Shown: piece by piece, positions 18,461-27,228 of the stretch
How the letters are laid out: every line of letters starts with the position of its first letter
How positions within the stretch are numbered: the stretch's first letter is position 1
From: Aerococcus urinaehominis
GTDB taxonomy: Bacteria; Bacillota; Bacilli; Lactobacillales; Aerococcaceae
NCBI RefSeq assembly: GCF_001543245.1
Contig: NZ_CP014163.1
Coordinates: 248,001-312,000 of the forward strand
Length of the DNA stretch: 64,000 bases
Direction of reading: 5' to 3'
Notes under the pieces: model-generated
The model's database searches: none
Seen by the model: the letters and a program-made list of their open reading frames with translations, nothing else
Told to the model about the DNA's origin: nothing
Made by a program: the position numbers and the translations under genes

Positions 18461-20524
18461 TCAGTCGTCGCCCTTTTGAACATCTTCCTTATAATCGCAG
18501 TTAGAGCAAACGACTTGTTTTTTACCTCGGGATTTCTTCTCAACCAAGAAATGCTGGCAGACTGGACAGTCTCGTCCAATCGGCTTGTCCCAAGAAACAA
18601 AGTCACAATCCGGATAACGTGAGCAGCCATAAAAGAGGCGATTTTTCTTAGATTTACGCTCAATTACTTGACCTTCCTTACAGGTTGGGCAGGTAACACC
18701 AATTTCTTTAACGATTGCCTTTGTGTTGTGACACTCGGGGAAATTAGAGCAGGCATAAAATTTTCCATATCGGCCTAACTTGATGACCATGGGGTGACCA
18801 CACTGGTCACAGTCAAAACCGGCTGGCTCATCTTTAATCACTACCTTTTCCATCTTCTCCTCAGCCTCTTCAAGCTCCTTGGAAAATGGCTTATAGAAAC
18901 TATCGATAACCTTAACCCATTCCTTTTTACCAGTTTCGATATTATCCAACTCTTCTTCTAGATGTGCTGTAAACTCTATATTAACAATATCAGGGAAGAA
19001 CCTGCTAATCAGGTCATTAACAATCTCTCCTAATTCCGTAGGCTCAAAACGTTTAGCTTCTAATTTAACATAGTAGCGTTTAATTAAGGTTTCTATGGTA
19101 GGTGAATAGGTCGATGGACGTCCTACCCCATTTTCTTCTAAACTCTTAATCAAACTGGCCTCGGTATAGCGGGCTGGTGGCTGGGTAAAATGTTGACTAG
19201 GTTCAATTTCGACACTCTTCACCACATCTCCATTGGCTAACTCGGGCAGAATATTATTTTTCTCAGATCGATCAGGGTAAACTTTTAAAAAGCCTTCGAA
19301 CTTAATTTTAGATCCATTGGCCCTGAAGCTGGCACCATTTTGAATTAAGTCGCAGGCCACGGTATCAAAAACTGCCGGTGCCATCTGACTAGCAGCAAAT
19401 CGTGACCAGATTAAACTATATAGCTTGTACTGATCCTTGGTTAAATAGCCTTCAATATCTTGAGGCGTCCGGCTGATATCAGTGGGGCGTATCGCTTCAT
19501 GGGCATCTTGGGCGCCACCACCTCCACTCGTTTGACTGCCTAAATAGTCCTTACCATACTGGTCAGTAATAAAATCTTTAGCAGCTGTCTGAGCTGATGC
19601 AGAAATCCGGGTAGAATCGGTACGCATATAAGTAATCAGACCAACTGCGCCTCCACGTCCTAAAGACACCCCTTCATAGAGCTGCTGGGCAACCATCATG
19701 GTTTTTCTGGTACGGAAATTTATACGGCGGGCAGCTTCCTGCTGCATTGATGAAGTTGTAAATGGTTTTTGCGGGTTACGCTTTCTTTCTTTTTCTACCA
19801 AATTGGCTACCGTAAAATCTTTATCTTTAATTTCAGCCATAAACTTTTGCGCATCGGCTTCCGTTTTCATATCAACTTTTTTGCCATGCAATTTATTAGC
19901 CTGAGCGGTAAATTTTTTACGATTTTTTAAAAAAGTCCCTTCAATTGTCCAGTATTCTTCCGGCTTAAAGTTACGTATTTCATTTTCCCGGTCAATAATC
20001 ATCTTAAGGGCTACTGACTGGACACGTCCAGCTGATAAGCCACGTTTAACTTTTTGCCAGAGCATTGGGGAGAGGTTGTAACCAACCAACCGATCAAGAA
20101 CTCGGCGAGCCTGTTGGGCATCCACCAAGTCCATATCAATTGGCCGAGGGTTTTTAACAGCCTCTTTAACTGCATCCTTAGTAATTTCATTATAGGTTAC
20201 CCGGATATTGTCATTAGGATCAAGACCAAGCAGGTAAGCTAAATGCCAAGCAATTGCCTCTCCCTCTCGGTCCGGGTCGGAAGCAAGGAAGACTTTTTCC
20301 GCTTTTTTAGCATCTTTTTTAAGTTCTTTAATAATTGGCCCCTTGCCTCGAATCGAAATATAATAAGGATCATAGTTATTCTCCAAATCAATCCCCATCT
20401 TACTCTTAGGCAGGTCACGTAAATGACCCTTAGAGGCAACAACCTTGTAATTGCGACCTAGGTATTTTTGTATGGTTTTCGCTTTAGTTGGCGATTCCAC
20501 AATGATTAGATATTTATAAGCCAC
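18461..20524 (-). CDS. topA: DNA topoisomerase I
   Basis: Type IA enzyme that relaxes negative supercoils. The TOPRIM domain begins at residue 3 ([19 protein letters not shown]), with the acidic motif [15 protein letters not shown] near 84. The catalytic Tyr is in [14 protein letters not shown] (about 304). The C-terminus has three zinc ribbons, starting with [16 protein letters not shown] and CPVCQHF. The 687 residues match B. subtilis TopA. The start is GTG (20522-20524) preceded by a GAGGAG ribosome site. It lies in the conserved dprA-topA-xerC order; trmFO, often between topA and xerC, is absent. Confidence 0.97.
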   Translation of the reverse strand: MAYKYLIIVESPTKAKTIQKYLGRNYKVVASKGHLRDLPKSKMGIDLENNYDPYYISIRGKGPIIKELKKDAKKAEKVFLASDPDREGEAIAWHLAYLLGLDPNDNIRVTYNEITKDAVKEAVKNPRPIDMDLVDAQQARRVLDRLVGYNLSPMLWQKVKRGLSAGRVQSVALKMIIDRENEIRNFKPEEYWTIEGTFLKNRKKFTAQANKLHGKKVDMKTEADAQKFMAEIKDKDFTVANLVEKERKRNPQKPFTTSSMQQEAARRINFRTRKTMMVAQQLYEGVSLGRGGAVGLITYMRTDSTRISASAQTAAKDFITDQYGKDYLGSQTSGGGGAQDAHEAIRPTDISRTPQDIEGYLTKDQYKLYSLIWSRFAASQMAPAVFDTVACDLIQNGASFRANGSKIKFEGFLKVYPDRSEKNNILPELANGDVVKSVEIEPSQHFTQPPARYTEASLIKSLEENGVGRPSTYSPTIETLIKRYYVKLEAKRFEPTELGEIVNDLISRFFPDIVNIEFTAHLEEELDNIETGKKEWVKVIDSFYKPFSKELEEAEEKMEKVVIKDEPAGFDCDQCGHPMVIKLGRYGKFYACSNFPECHNTKAIVKEIGVTCPTCKEGQVIERKSKKNRLFYGCSRYPDCDFVSWDKPIGRDCPVCQHFLVEKKSRGKKQVVCSNCDYKEDVQKGDD

Positions 20525-20641
20525 CTACAGGCTCCTCTCTGAATTGGTAAATCGCTATTCATATTAGGTCAACAATTTATTCTTGTCAAATATTTTTAAT
20601 TCAGATAGTTTTGTTAGCTCTAACTTCTTCATTTTTTAATA

Positions 20642-21598
20642 TTAAAAGTAACTAGGCAAGGCTGCCAACAAGTCTTCTGAGCTGGCTACTAAACTTGCGC
20701 CCTCTTGGATAAGGCGGTTAGAACCCGCATAGGCTGCATCCGTAATTGGCCCTGGGATGGCTAAAACTTGACGGTTTTCATTTAAGGCATGGTGGGCGGT
20801 AATCAGAGTCCCCGATTTTTCCTTAGCCTGGACTACCAAGCAAGCTAAGGACAAACCTGCGATTACTCGATTACGATAGGGAAAATGCCAACGTTGAACG
20901 TCCGCCTGACATGGCAAGGGCGAAACAACCAGTTGATCTTTTGCTAGCTGTGCTTGGATATTTTTATGATGACGAGGATAAGCATGGTTTAAGCCTGTAC
21001 CTATGACTGCAATAGTTCTACCCTTGCCCTTCACCGCCTCCTGATGAGCAGTCACATCTGCTCCCTTAGCCAGACCAGATGTAATCGTCCAAGCGGAAAG
21101 TACTGGTGGTAAAAGCCTAGATAAAGCCTGGTAGCCATAGGGCGTTAAATCACGGCTGCCTACTACGGCTAGCTGTGGTGTATGTAGTAACCGCCAATCG
21201 CCTTGGCAAAAAAGCACCTGAGCAGGTTGATAACTGGCTCTTAAAAGTTCAGGGTATTGGGCTTGGTCTAGAGAAATAGCTTGAATATTTTGGTCTGCAT
21301 AGGCAGCTTGACAAGCTGGCCAAGATAAACGGTCTGGTAATTTGCCTAAATTAGTAACTTTCCTTGCTAGATCATTCAACTGTTTAGTTGTCAAGTCTTT
21401 CTGTAAATTGCCACCTACATGCCAATCAGAAGCAAGTGACTGCTTATTGTTCCCGATATTTAATCCAGAGTTCCGATAGATAGCAACTAAAGCCTCTCGG
21501 TCTTGATAGGAAAACAACCCGCTCTCAAGACTATGCACATATATCTCATGGGCGCTGGTATAGTTTGTCTGTAGATAATCAACGATTCGATTTAACAT
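20642..21598 (-). CDS. dprA: DNA processing protein DprA/Smf
   Basis: Loads RecA on incoming single-stranded DNA during natural transformation. The Rossmann-like core shows VVGSRDLTPYGYQAL (about residue 146), TSGLAKGADVTAHQEAV (about 178) and AVIGTGLNHAYPRHH. The N-terminal SAM-like region occupies about the first 100 residues. The 318-residue chain ends just after the core, so the extra C-terminal winged-helix domain seen in some DprA proteins seems reduced or absent. The ATG has an AGGAGG site. It sits between rnhB and topA as in many Firmicutes. Its presence alone does not show competence. Confidence 0.94.
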   Translation of the reverse strand: MLNRIVDYLQTNYTSAHEIYVHSLESGLFSYQDREALVAIYRNSGLNIGNNKQSLASDWHVGGNLQKDLTTKQLNDLARKVTNLGKLPDRLSWPACQAAYADQNIQAISLDQAQYPELLRASYQPAQVLFCQGDWRLLHTPQLAVVGSRDLTPYGYQALSRLLPPVLSAWTITSGLAKGADVTAHQEAVKGKGRTIAVIGTGLNHAYPRHHKNIQAQLAKDQLVVSPLPCQADVQRWHFPYRNRVIAGLSLACLVVQAKEKSGTLITAHHALNENRQVLAIPGPITDAAYAGSNRLIQEGASLVASSEDLLAALPSYF

Positions 21599-21669
21599 AA
21601 AAAACCTCCTATAACATTACATACGTAAAAGGAGGTCAATTTACTTTTATATTTTTTGTTACTTAGTCA

Positions 21670-22464
21670 TTAGCGGATGGCTGCCTTAACTGGTGCAAAG
21701 CTGAGCCTATGAATCGGGCAAGGACCAAATTTAGCTAAAGCAGCTAAATGTTTTTTCGTCCCGTAACCCGCATTATTAATAAAATCGTAGGCTGGATAAA
21801 GGTCATGGTACTGAGCCATAAGGCGGTCGCGATATACCTTAGCATATATGGAGGCGGCCGCAATACTATAAACACTAGCATCTCCTTTGATAATTGCCTG
21901 GTGGTCAATAGTCAAAGTAGGCAAGCTAACCGCATCAATCAAGGCCATATCAGGACGAGGACATAAGGCTAAAATAGCCTGGCTCATAGCCGCTTTTGTA
22001 GCTTGTAGAATATTAGTTTCGTCAATCTGCTGGGCTGATACCTCAGCTACTTGAACGTCTATCGCATATTGATCAATTGCTGCCACCAGCTTTTGGCGTT
22101 GACTCAGACTCACTTGCTTAGAATCATCAAAATCTATCAAGGGCATATCTGCTGGCAGTACCAAGGCACAGGCAACAACAGGCCCCGCCAAGGGGCCCCG
22201 CCCTACTTCGTCAACCCCTGCAATCACCTGGTAGCCGGCTTGCATGAGCGCCTCTTCACGGCTACGCATGGCTTGAATATGGGCACGTCGAAGCGACTCT
22301 TTAGCGCGCTGACGGTCAAATGCAGTCAAAGCCTGATGTACCCCTTTTCTGGAATCAAGCACTAGGCTTTCTCGGTCCGCCTGAGACAAGTCCTGGTTAT
22401 TCCCCTGCAAATTAGTCAAGTAACTTTTGACCTGGCCTACCGTCATACTTTTAAATTCATTCAT
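21670..22464 (-). CDS. rnhB: Ribonuclease HII
   Basis: Removes RNA from RNA-DNA hybrids and misincorporated ribonucleotides. The N-terminal extension of about 80 residues is typical of Firmicute RnhB. It is followed by GVDEVGRGPLAGPVVA with the catalytic Asp and Glu, then DDSKQVSLSQRQKL and a Ser/Asp-rich IKGDASVYSIAAASIYAKV segment. I prefer the ATG at 22462-22464 (MNEFKSMTVGQVKSY, 264 aa), which overlaps the rbgA stop by eight bases in a coupled arrangement. An ATG at 22468-22470 or 22486-22488 would lengthen it slightly and cannot be excluded. Confidence 0.94.
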   Translation of the reverse strand: MNEFKSMTVGQVKSYLTNLQGNNQDLSQADRESLVLDSRKGVHQALTAFDRQRAKESLRRAHIQAMRSREEALMQAGYQVIAGVDEVGRGPLAGPVVACALVLPADMPLIDFDDSKQVSLSQRQKLVAAIDQYAIDVQVAEVSAQQIDETNILQATKAAMSQAILALCPRPDMALIDAVSLPTLTIDHQAIIKGDASVYSIAAASIYAKVYRDRLMAQYHDLYPAYDFINNAGYGTKKHLAALAKFGPCPIHRLSFAPVKAAIR

Positions 22465-23344
22465 TATCATTAACCCCAACTTGGACATCGCTTACTTCAT
22501 AACAATCTTCAACTCGGTCTAAAGTCATCCGTCCTAAGCGGCCTGCCCTAAAATCAAGGATTAATTTATTGGCAGCTCGTTCATAATCATCTTTAAAACC
22601 TTGGCGCGCTGTGATAATCATCAGAACCTCCGCATAAGGTGGATGGGCCTCATCTGGAGTAAGAGCTAGTTTATCTACTAAGTAATCAGGATAGTATCGT
22701 CCCATGAACTCTAAGGCAAACAGGGCGATATCATCATCATAGTAGTGAGTATCCTTAATTGCACCCGACAATGCCAAAGCCTGCGCCCGATCCTGGTCTT
22801 CAAATTTTGGCCAAAGAATGCCGGGCGTGTCTAAGAGTTCAAAGTCATCATCTATTTTAAGCCACTGCTGCCCCTTGGTCACACCGGGCTTGTTACCAAC
22901 ATCGGCGCGTTTCTTACCAGTAAATTGATTGATAAAGGTTGATTTACCAACGTTGGGAATACCCACGACCATTAAGCGAATAGGTTTATGTTTAACCCCC
23001 TTATCAGCCCACTTTTGGCGCAAAGGCTGAGTAAAATCAGTTAAGACCTTACGTACTTTCTTAATATCTCGTGGATTTTTGGCATCCAAAGCATAAGCTT
23101 GAACCTGACTACCAGTCAATTTCTCTACCCAAGCTTGACTTTGACGAGGGTCAGCTAAATCAGCCTTATTGAGAACGATAAAGCGCGCCTTATCGCCTAT
23201 GATAGCGTCAATCATTGGGTTTTTTGAACTATCCGGTAAACGCGCATCTCGCACCTCCACCACTACATCTACTTTCTTTATCTGTTCCTGTACCTCACGC
23301 TTGGCCTTGGCCATATGTCCTGGGTACCATTGAATCAATGCCAT
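22457..23344 (-). CDS. rbgA: Ribosome biogenesis GTPase RbgA (YlqF)
   Basis: Circularly permuted GTPase needed for late assembly of the 50S subunit. The motifs occur in permuted order: G4 LNKADL (about residue 58), then G1 GIPNVGKSTFIN (about 127) and G3 LLDTPGILWP (about 171). The N-terminus MALIQWYPGHMAKAKRE is the family hallmark. The 295 residues match B. subtilis YlqF. The ATG has a GAGGGAG site. It lies 20 bases after ctpA and is coupled to rnhB downstream. Confidence 0.97.
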   Translation of the reverse strand: MALIQWYPGHMAKAKREVQEQIKKVDVVVEVRDARLPDSSKNPMIDAIIGDKARFIVLNKADLADPRQSQAWVEKLTGSQVQAYALDAKNPRDIKKVRKVLTDFTQPLRQKWADKGVKHKPIRLMVVGIPNVGKSTFINQFTGKKRADVGNKPGVTKGQQWLKIDDDFELLDTPGILWPKFEDQDRAQALALSGAIKDTHYYDDDIALFALEFMGRYYPDYLVDKLALTPDEAHPPYAEVLMIITARQGFKDDYERAANKLILDFRAGRLGRMTLDRVEDCYEVSDVQVGVNDNE

Positions 23345-23364
23345 GGTTTCTCTCCCTCCTCAAT

Positions 23365-24828
23365 TTAATTTGCTTGTAAGGTCTTAACTGCTGCCTCCAA
23401 TTGACTATCATTAGCCTTAATATGGTCACGCATAGCTTGGACTAAGCCATAAGCCGTCTGTCCATCTACCTGGCCAGTTGTTGATAAATTATGATCAGTC
23501 TGGAAGCTTCTGACTGCCTGAACAGTTTGGTCATCATAAAGGTCATTAGGATGAGCCTGGTCACTATAGCCTAATACATATAAAATACGCTTAATATTTA
23601 AGACTGCCTCGCCAGCAGCACCAAGCTGATAATCTTGGCTGGCATCTATGAGCGTCAAACTAGCATAGTCAGGCAGGCTAACTGTCACGTTAGGTTTTAT
23701 TCCCTTTTCATTAATCCAATCGCCATTTGGAGTGAGCCAATGAGCAGTCGTAATTTTTAGATCGCCAGCCGAACCAATTGGCACAACAGACTGGACAGTC
23801 CCCTTACCAAAAGAATTTTGGCCGACGACTTGCATCTTAGCTGATTGTTGCAAGGCCCCAGCTAAAATTTCTGATGCTGAAGCAGAGCCTTCATCGATAA
23901 GCACACTTACGGGTTCTGTCACCTTAAAATCTCCGTATTCTTGATTCGAAGCCTTCAGTGACTCTTGATGAGCCTGACCATCCTCTGTTTTAACAATAAC
24001 ATCACCATCAGTTAGAAATATATTAGCAATTTTAACGACCGAAGTTAGCAAGCCACCAGGATTGCCTCGCAGGTCTAAGACAAAAGATTTTGCGCCTTGT
24101 TGACGCAGATTCTCAATAGTGGTGACCAATTCGTCATAGGTGGTCTCTGCAAAAGAGCTGATTTGAATATGGCCGATACTAGAATCTGATAGGATTTGAC
24201 CTTTCACAGTTTCCAGTGGAATCGTATCGCGTGTGATTGCTACTTTTTGATTACTATCTCCCCGCTTGATTTCAAGGGTTACTTGACTGCCCGCTTGGCC
24301 TCTAATCAAGGCGACAGCCTCCTCACTGGTTTTACCAGCTAGTGATTGACCATCTACTGAAAGAATGACGTCATTGGCCTGCAGACCCGCACGCTCAGCC
24401 GGCGAGTCCTGGATAGGGGAAACAATTACAATTTGGTCATCCAAGCTCATAATCTCGGCACCAATCCCATCGAATGACCCATCCATACTCTCATTCAAGG
24501 CCTGAGATTGTTTTTGGTCTAAAAAGGCTGAATAAGAATCTTCAAGGGCTTGAACCATACCAGAGAGAGCCCCAGTCAATAACTGGTCACTGCTTATATC
24601 TTGGTAAGACAAAGCTTGAATAGTCGTTCCCGCTTTTTGTAAATTACGAATCTGACTGGCAGAAAAACTAGAGCCTAAGTTGACAAAAGGTAGACTAGCC
24701 GTGTAGTAATAACGGGTACCCATAAAGACTAGGACCAAAGATATCAGCCAAACTACTAGACGCTTAAGTCTGGCACCACCCGCCTTGCTTGTACTAGCTA
24801 AGTCTGGTGTATCTGGATTATCATTCAT
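23365..24828 (-). CDS. C-terminal processing serine peptidase, S41 family
   Basis: Membrane-anchored extracellular protease of the CtpA/Prc type. One membrane helix (about residues 22-40) anchors it. A PDZ domain (about 112-190, GIGAEIM...SPAERAGLQANDVILSV) precedes the protease fold. The catalytic dyad is Ser317 in EGSASASEI and Lys342 in FGKGTVQS, 25 residues apart as in E. coli Prc. A peptidoglycan-binding type 1 domain (about 408-475, AVRSFQTDHNLSTTGQVD) closes the protein, pointing to action at the cell wall. The length is 487 aa. The natural substrate is unknown. Confidence 0.93.
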   Translation of the reverse strand: MNDNPDTPDLASTSKAGGARLKRLVVWLISLVLVFMGTRYYYTASLPFVNLGSSFSASQIRNLQKAGTTIQALSYQDISSDQLLTGALSGMVQALEDSYSAFLDQKQSQALNESMDGSFDGIGAEIMSLDDQIVIVSPIQDSPAERAGLQANDVILSVDGQSLAGKTSEEAVALIRGQAGSQVTLEIKRGDSNQKVAITRDTIPLETVKGQILSDSSIGHIQISSFAETTYDELVTTIENLRQQGAKSFVLDLRGNPGGLLTSVVKIANIFLTDGDVIVKTEDGQAHQESLKASNQEYGDFKVTEPVSVLIDEGSASASEILAGALQQSAKMQVVGQNSFGKGTVQSVVPIGSAGDLKITTAHWLTPNGDWINEKGIKPNVTVSLPDYASLTLIDASQDYQLGAAGEAVLNIKRILYVLGYSDQAHPNDLYDDQTVQAVRSFQTDHNLSTTGQVDGQTAYGLVQAMRDHIKANDSQLEAAVKTLQAN

Positions 24829-24860
24829 AAATCATTCTTCTTTCTATATCACGCAATTAT

Positions 24861-25076
24861 TTAGCTCGTATATTCCTGCCAAATTTCATCAAAGGTTGCT
24901 ACATAGTCCGAATAGCGGTCGTTTTCTTCAATATACCGACTGATACTATCAAAATCTCGCCCAGTGCGCGGAAAATCAGTATCTAAAAAGACACTTTCGG
25001 CAAACTCGGTCCACTTTTGATCCTGGAGGTCAGAATGACCCCGGTATCGCTGTACATATTGATAAAAGTTTTCCAT
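24861..25076 (-). CDS. YozE family SAM-like protein
   Basis: Small cytoplasmic protein of about 71 residues from the YozE (UPF0346) family, which folds like a sterile alpha motif; its biological role is not established. The start MENFYQYVQRYRG and the conserved FPRTGRDFDSISRYIE segment identify it. I use the ATG at 25074-25076, six bases after AGAGG; a TTG two codons upstream overlaps that site. It lies between ypmS and ctpA in the dfrA operon. Confidence 0.88.
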   Translation of the reverse strand: MENFYQYVQRYRGHSDLQDQKWTEFAESVFLDTDFPRTGRDFDSISRYIEENDRYSDYVATFDEIWQEYTS

Positions 25077-25085
25077 AAACAACCT

Positions 25086-25724
25086 CTACTTCACATTAGC
25101 TTCAATTTGTTCAGCAATAAACTTTGTTGGGATATCAAAATTAATATCAATCCGATCATTAGCCAAGTCAATATATTGGGCTGACACCTCAACTGGTAAT
25201 TGTTGAGAAGCCTGGTCTAAACGGACAGTTAATACTTGATCAGCAGCATCGACGTCCAAGGGAACCTGACTATCAATCAGACCGGCAAAAGCTTGCATGA
25301 CTAGTGAAGTCGGTAGGTCAAGACCACCCAGCTCGATGCGATTGATATCAATGGCAATATTTTGCTGCTCATCAACCCGCGGATCACCGGCAATTTCAAT
25401 ACCTATTTCTTGCCCAAGTAAACTAACCTTGCTTTCAAAATTGACTTGATCGTCTACATAAATCCGATAGGGTGACTGGTCATCAGCCAATAGCGCATTT
25501 AATAATTGGTTAAAGGAATCTCGAGACATAGAAGATTCGGTATTTATTACCTGACCCGATTCATACGGGACAGTAGCTTGATTACTAGTTTGATTGGTTG
25601 TTTGGCCGGCAAAAAGACTAGTAAAGACTACAACCAAGCCAATAATCATCAGTGACACTAAACCGATGAAGGCCCATTTCCAGCCGTTAAATCTACGGCC
25701 CTTGTTAGAAATTTTTACAGACAT
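25086..25724 (-). CDS. ypmS: YpmS family membrane-anchored protein (DUF2140)
   Basis: Protein of unknown function, found beside thyA-dfrA in many Lactobacillales and Bacillales. A positively charged start (MSVKISNKGRRFNGWKW) leads into one membrane helix (about residues 16-38), with the remaining 170 residues outside. The exported part has regular beta-type segments such as VSLLGQEIGIEIAGDPRVD and ends with FDIPTKFIAEQIEANVK. Length is 212 aa. It has a TAGGAG ribosome site and starts nine bases after dfrA. Confidence 0.85.
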   Translation of the reverse strand: MSVKISNKGRRFNGWKWAFIGLVSLMIIGLVVVFTSLFAGQTTNQTSNQATVPYESGQVINTESSMSRDSFNQLLNALLADDQSPYRIYVDDQVNFESKVSLLGQEIGIEIAGDPRVDEQQNIAIDINRIELGGLDLPTSLVMQAFAGLIDSQVPLDVDAADQVLTVRLDQASQQLPVEVSAQYIDLANDRIDINFDIPTKFIAEQIEANVK

Positions 25725-25733
25725 ACTCTACTC

Positions 25734-26228
25734 CTATCTTTTTCTATAAAATTCAAAGCGGTAGGGATAAGCGTGCTGGTCATCAACTGGGTGATCGACA
25801 CTGTGATAAAGACTAAAGGTCGATAAGTCTGGGTTAAAATATGTACCCCCTACTATATCAGCCATGACCAAGGTACGGCGTAATTCATCTAAATAAGGCC
25901 AAAACAGTTGATAGACACTGGCACCGCCCATGATAAAAACATCTTGTTTTTGCGCCCGACTTAAAATGTCTTCAATTTGATCGGTAATAATCACATCAGA
26001 TTGATCATAATCCGACTCAAAAAATTGAGCTTGCCGGCTAAGGATAATATTTTCCCGCTGAGGCAAGGGTCGATAGTTCATAGAGGCAAATGTCCGACGT
26101 CCCATCACCACTGGATGACCTTGTGTTTGGTCCTTAAAAAATTTCAAATCGTTGGGTAGCCGCCAAGGTAATTGATTGTCGCGGCCTATCACGCCATTTT
26201 GTGATTGGGCCCATATCGCAATTAGCAT
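25734..26228 (-). CDS. dfrA: Dihydrofolate reductase
   Basis: Reduces dihydrofolate to tetrahydrofolate with NADPH, regenerating the cofactor used by ThyA just upstream. The active-site region is IGRDNQLPWRLPNDLKFFK with the catalytic Asp (about residue 27). The NADPH motifs VVMGRRTFASM (about 41) and FIMGGASVYQLF (about 96) follow. The 164 residues are normal for a chromosomal enzyme. The ATG has a GGGAGG site 11 bases after thyA. I cannot judge trimethoprim susceptibility from this sequence alone. Confidence 0.97.
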   Translation of the reverse strand: MLIAIWAQSQNGVIGRDNQLPWRLPNDLKFFKDQTQGHPVVMGRRTFASMNYRPLPQRENIILSRQAQFFESDYDQSDVIITDQIEDILSRAQKQDVFIMGGASVYQLFWPYLDELRRTLVMADIVGGTYFNPDLSTFSLYHSVDHPVDDQHAYPYRFEFYRKR

Positions 26229-26239
26229 AGTTTACCTCC

Positions 26240-27193
26240 CTAGACAGCCACTGGCGCCTTAATAGCTGGATGTGGATCATATCCTTCTAACTTGATATCC
26301 GCCTTTTCCAATTCAAAAATTGATTTACCGTCAGCGGCAGAATCAATAACCAACTGCGGGAAGCCCTTAGGCTGGCGGGTCAACTGCTCTTTAACTTGGT
26401 CGACATGGTTAGTATAGATATGAACATCGCCAAAGGTATGAATAAATTCACCCACTTCTAAATTAGCTTCCCGCGCTAATAAATGAGTTAAGAGCGCGTA
26501 AGAGGCAATATTAAAAGGTACACCCAGGAACACATCGCCCGAACGCTGGTAAAGCTGACAGGATAATTTGCCATCTTGGACATAAAACTGGCTCATAGTA
26601 TGGCAAGGTGGTAGGGCCATATTAGGAATATCTTCGGGATTCCAGGCTGACAGGATAATTCGCCGAGAATCTGGATTATTTTTTAGCTGGTCGATAATAT
26701 TAGCGATTTGATCAATATAGCCCCCATCGCGTGTTTCCCAGTGACGCCATTGCTTGCCGTAAACATTGCCTAAATCACCATATTTATTAGCAAAATTGGC
26801 ATCATGCAGCACTTTATTCTGGAAAATCTTCATTTGTTCTTGGTAAAGCTGATTAAATTCAGGGTCCTGGTTAGCTCGTAAGCCAAAATCAGTCATGTCA
26901 GGTCCTTGATAATCTGCTGACTCTACCCAATTCTTAAATGCCCATTCATCCCAAATATGATTATTATTTTCTAACAGGTAGCGGACATTGGTGTCACCCT
27001 TCAAAAACCACAATAGTTCCGAAGTAATCAAGCCCATGGGTACCCGCTTGGTCGTTAGAAGAGGGAAACCCTGACTAAGATCAAACCGCATTTGATAACC
27101 AAAGGTCGAAATCGTCCCGACACCGGTTCGGTCAGATTTTTCTTGGCCATGATCTAAAATATGTTGTAGTAAATCTAAATAAGCTTGTTCCAT
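26240..27193 (-). CDS. thyA: Thymidylate synthase
   Basis: Makes dTMP from dUMP using methylenetetrahydrofolate. The active-site cysteine is in [13 protein letters not shown] (about residue 198), followed by [20 protein letters not shown], which contacts dUMP. The start [16 protein letters not shown] and the Arg of KSDRTGVGT are canonical. The 317 residues include the short insertion seen in Lactobacillales enzymes. It has an AAGGGG ribosome site and leads the thyA-dfrA-ypmS-yozE-ctpA-rbgA-rnhB run. Confidence 0.98.
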   Translation of the reverse strand: MEQAYLDLLQHILDHGQEKSDRTGVGTISTFGYQMRFDLSQGFPLLTTKRVPMGLITSELLWFLKGDTNVRYLLENNNHIWDEWAFKNWVESADYQGPDMTDFGLRANQDPEFNQLYQEQMKIFQNKVLHDANFANKYGDLGNVYGKQWRHWETRDGGYIDQIANIIDQLKNNPDSRRIILSAWNPEDIPNMALPPCHTMSQFYVQDGKLSCQLYQRSGDVFLGVPFNIASYALLTHLLAREANLEVGEFIHTFGDVHIYTNHVDQVKEQLTRQPKGFPQLVIDSAADGKSIFELEKADIKLEGYDPHPAIKAPVAV

Positions 27194-27228
27194 AAATACG
27201 CCCCTTCTAAATTTGAAAATCTACTAGT

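Noticed and set aside
23365-24828. Processing protease tied to lantibiotic maturation
   Set aside because: It is a CtpA-type housekeeping protease inside the thyA-rbgA operon, far from the peptide-defence locus.
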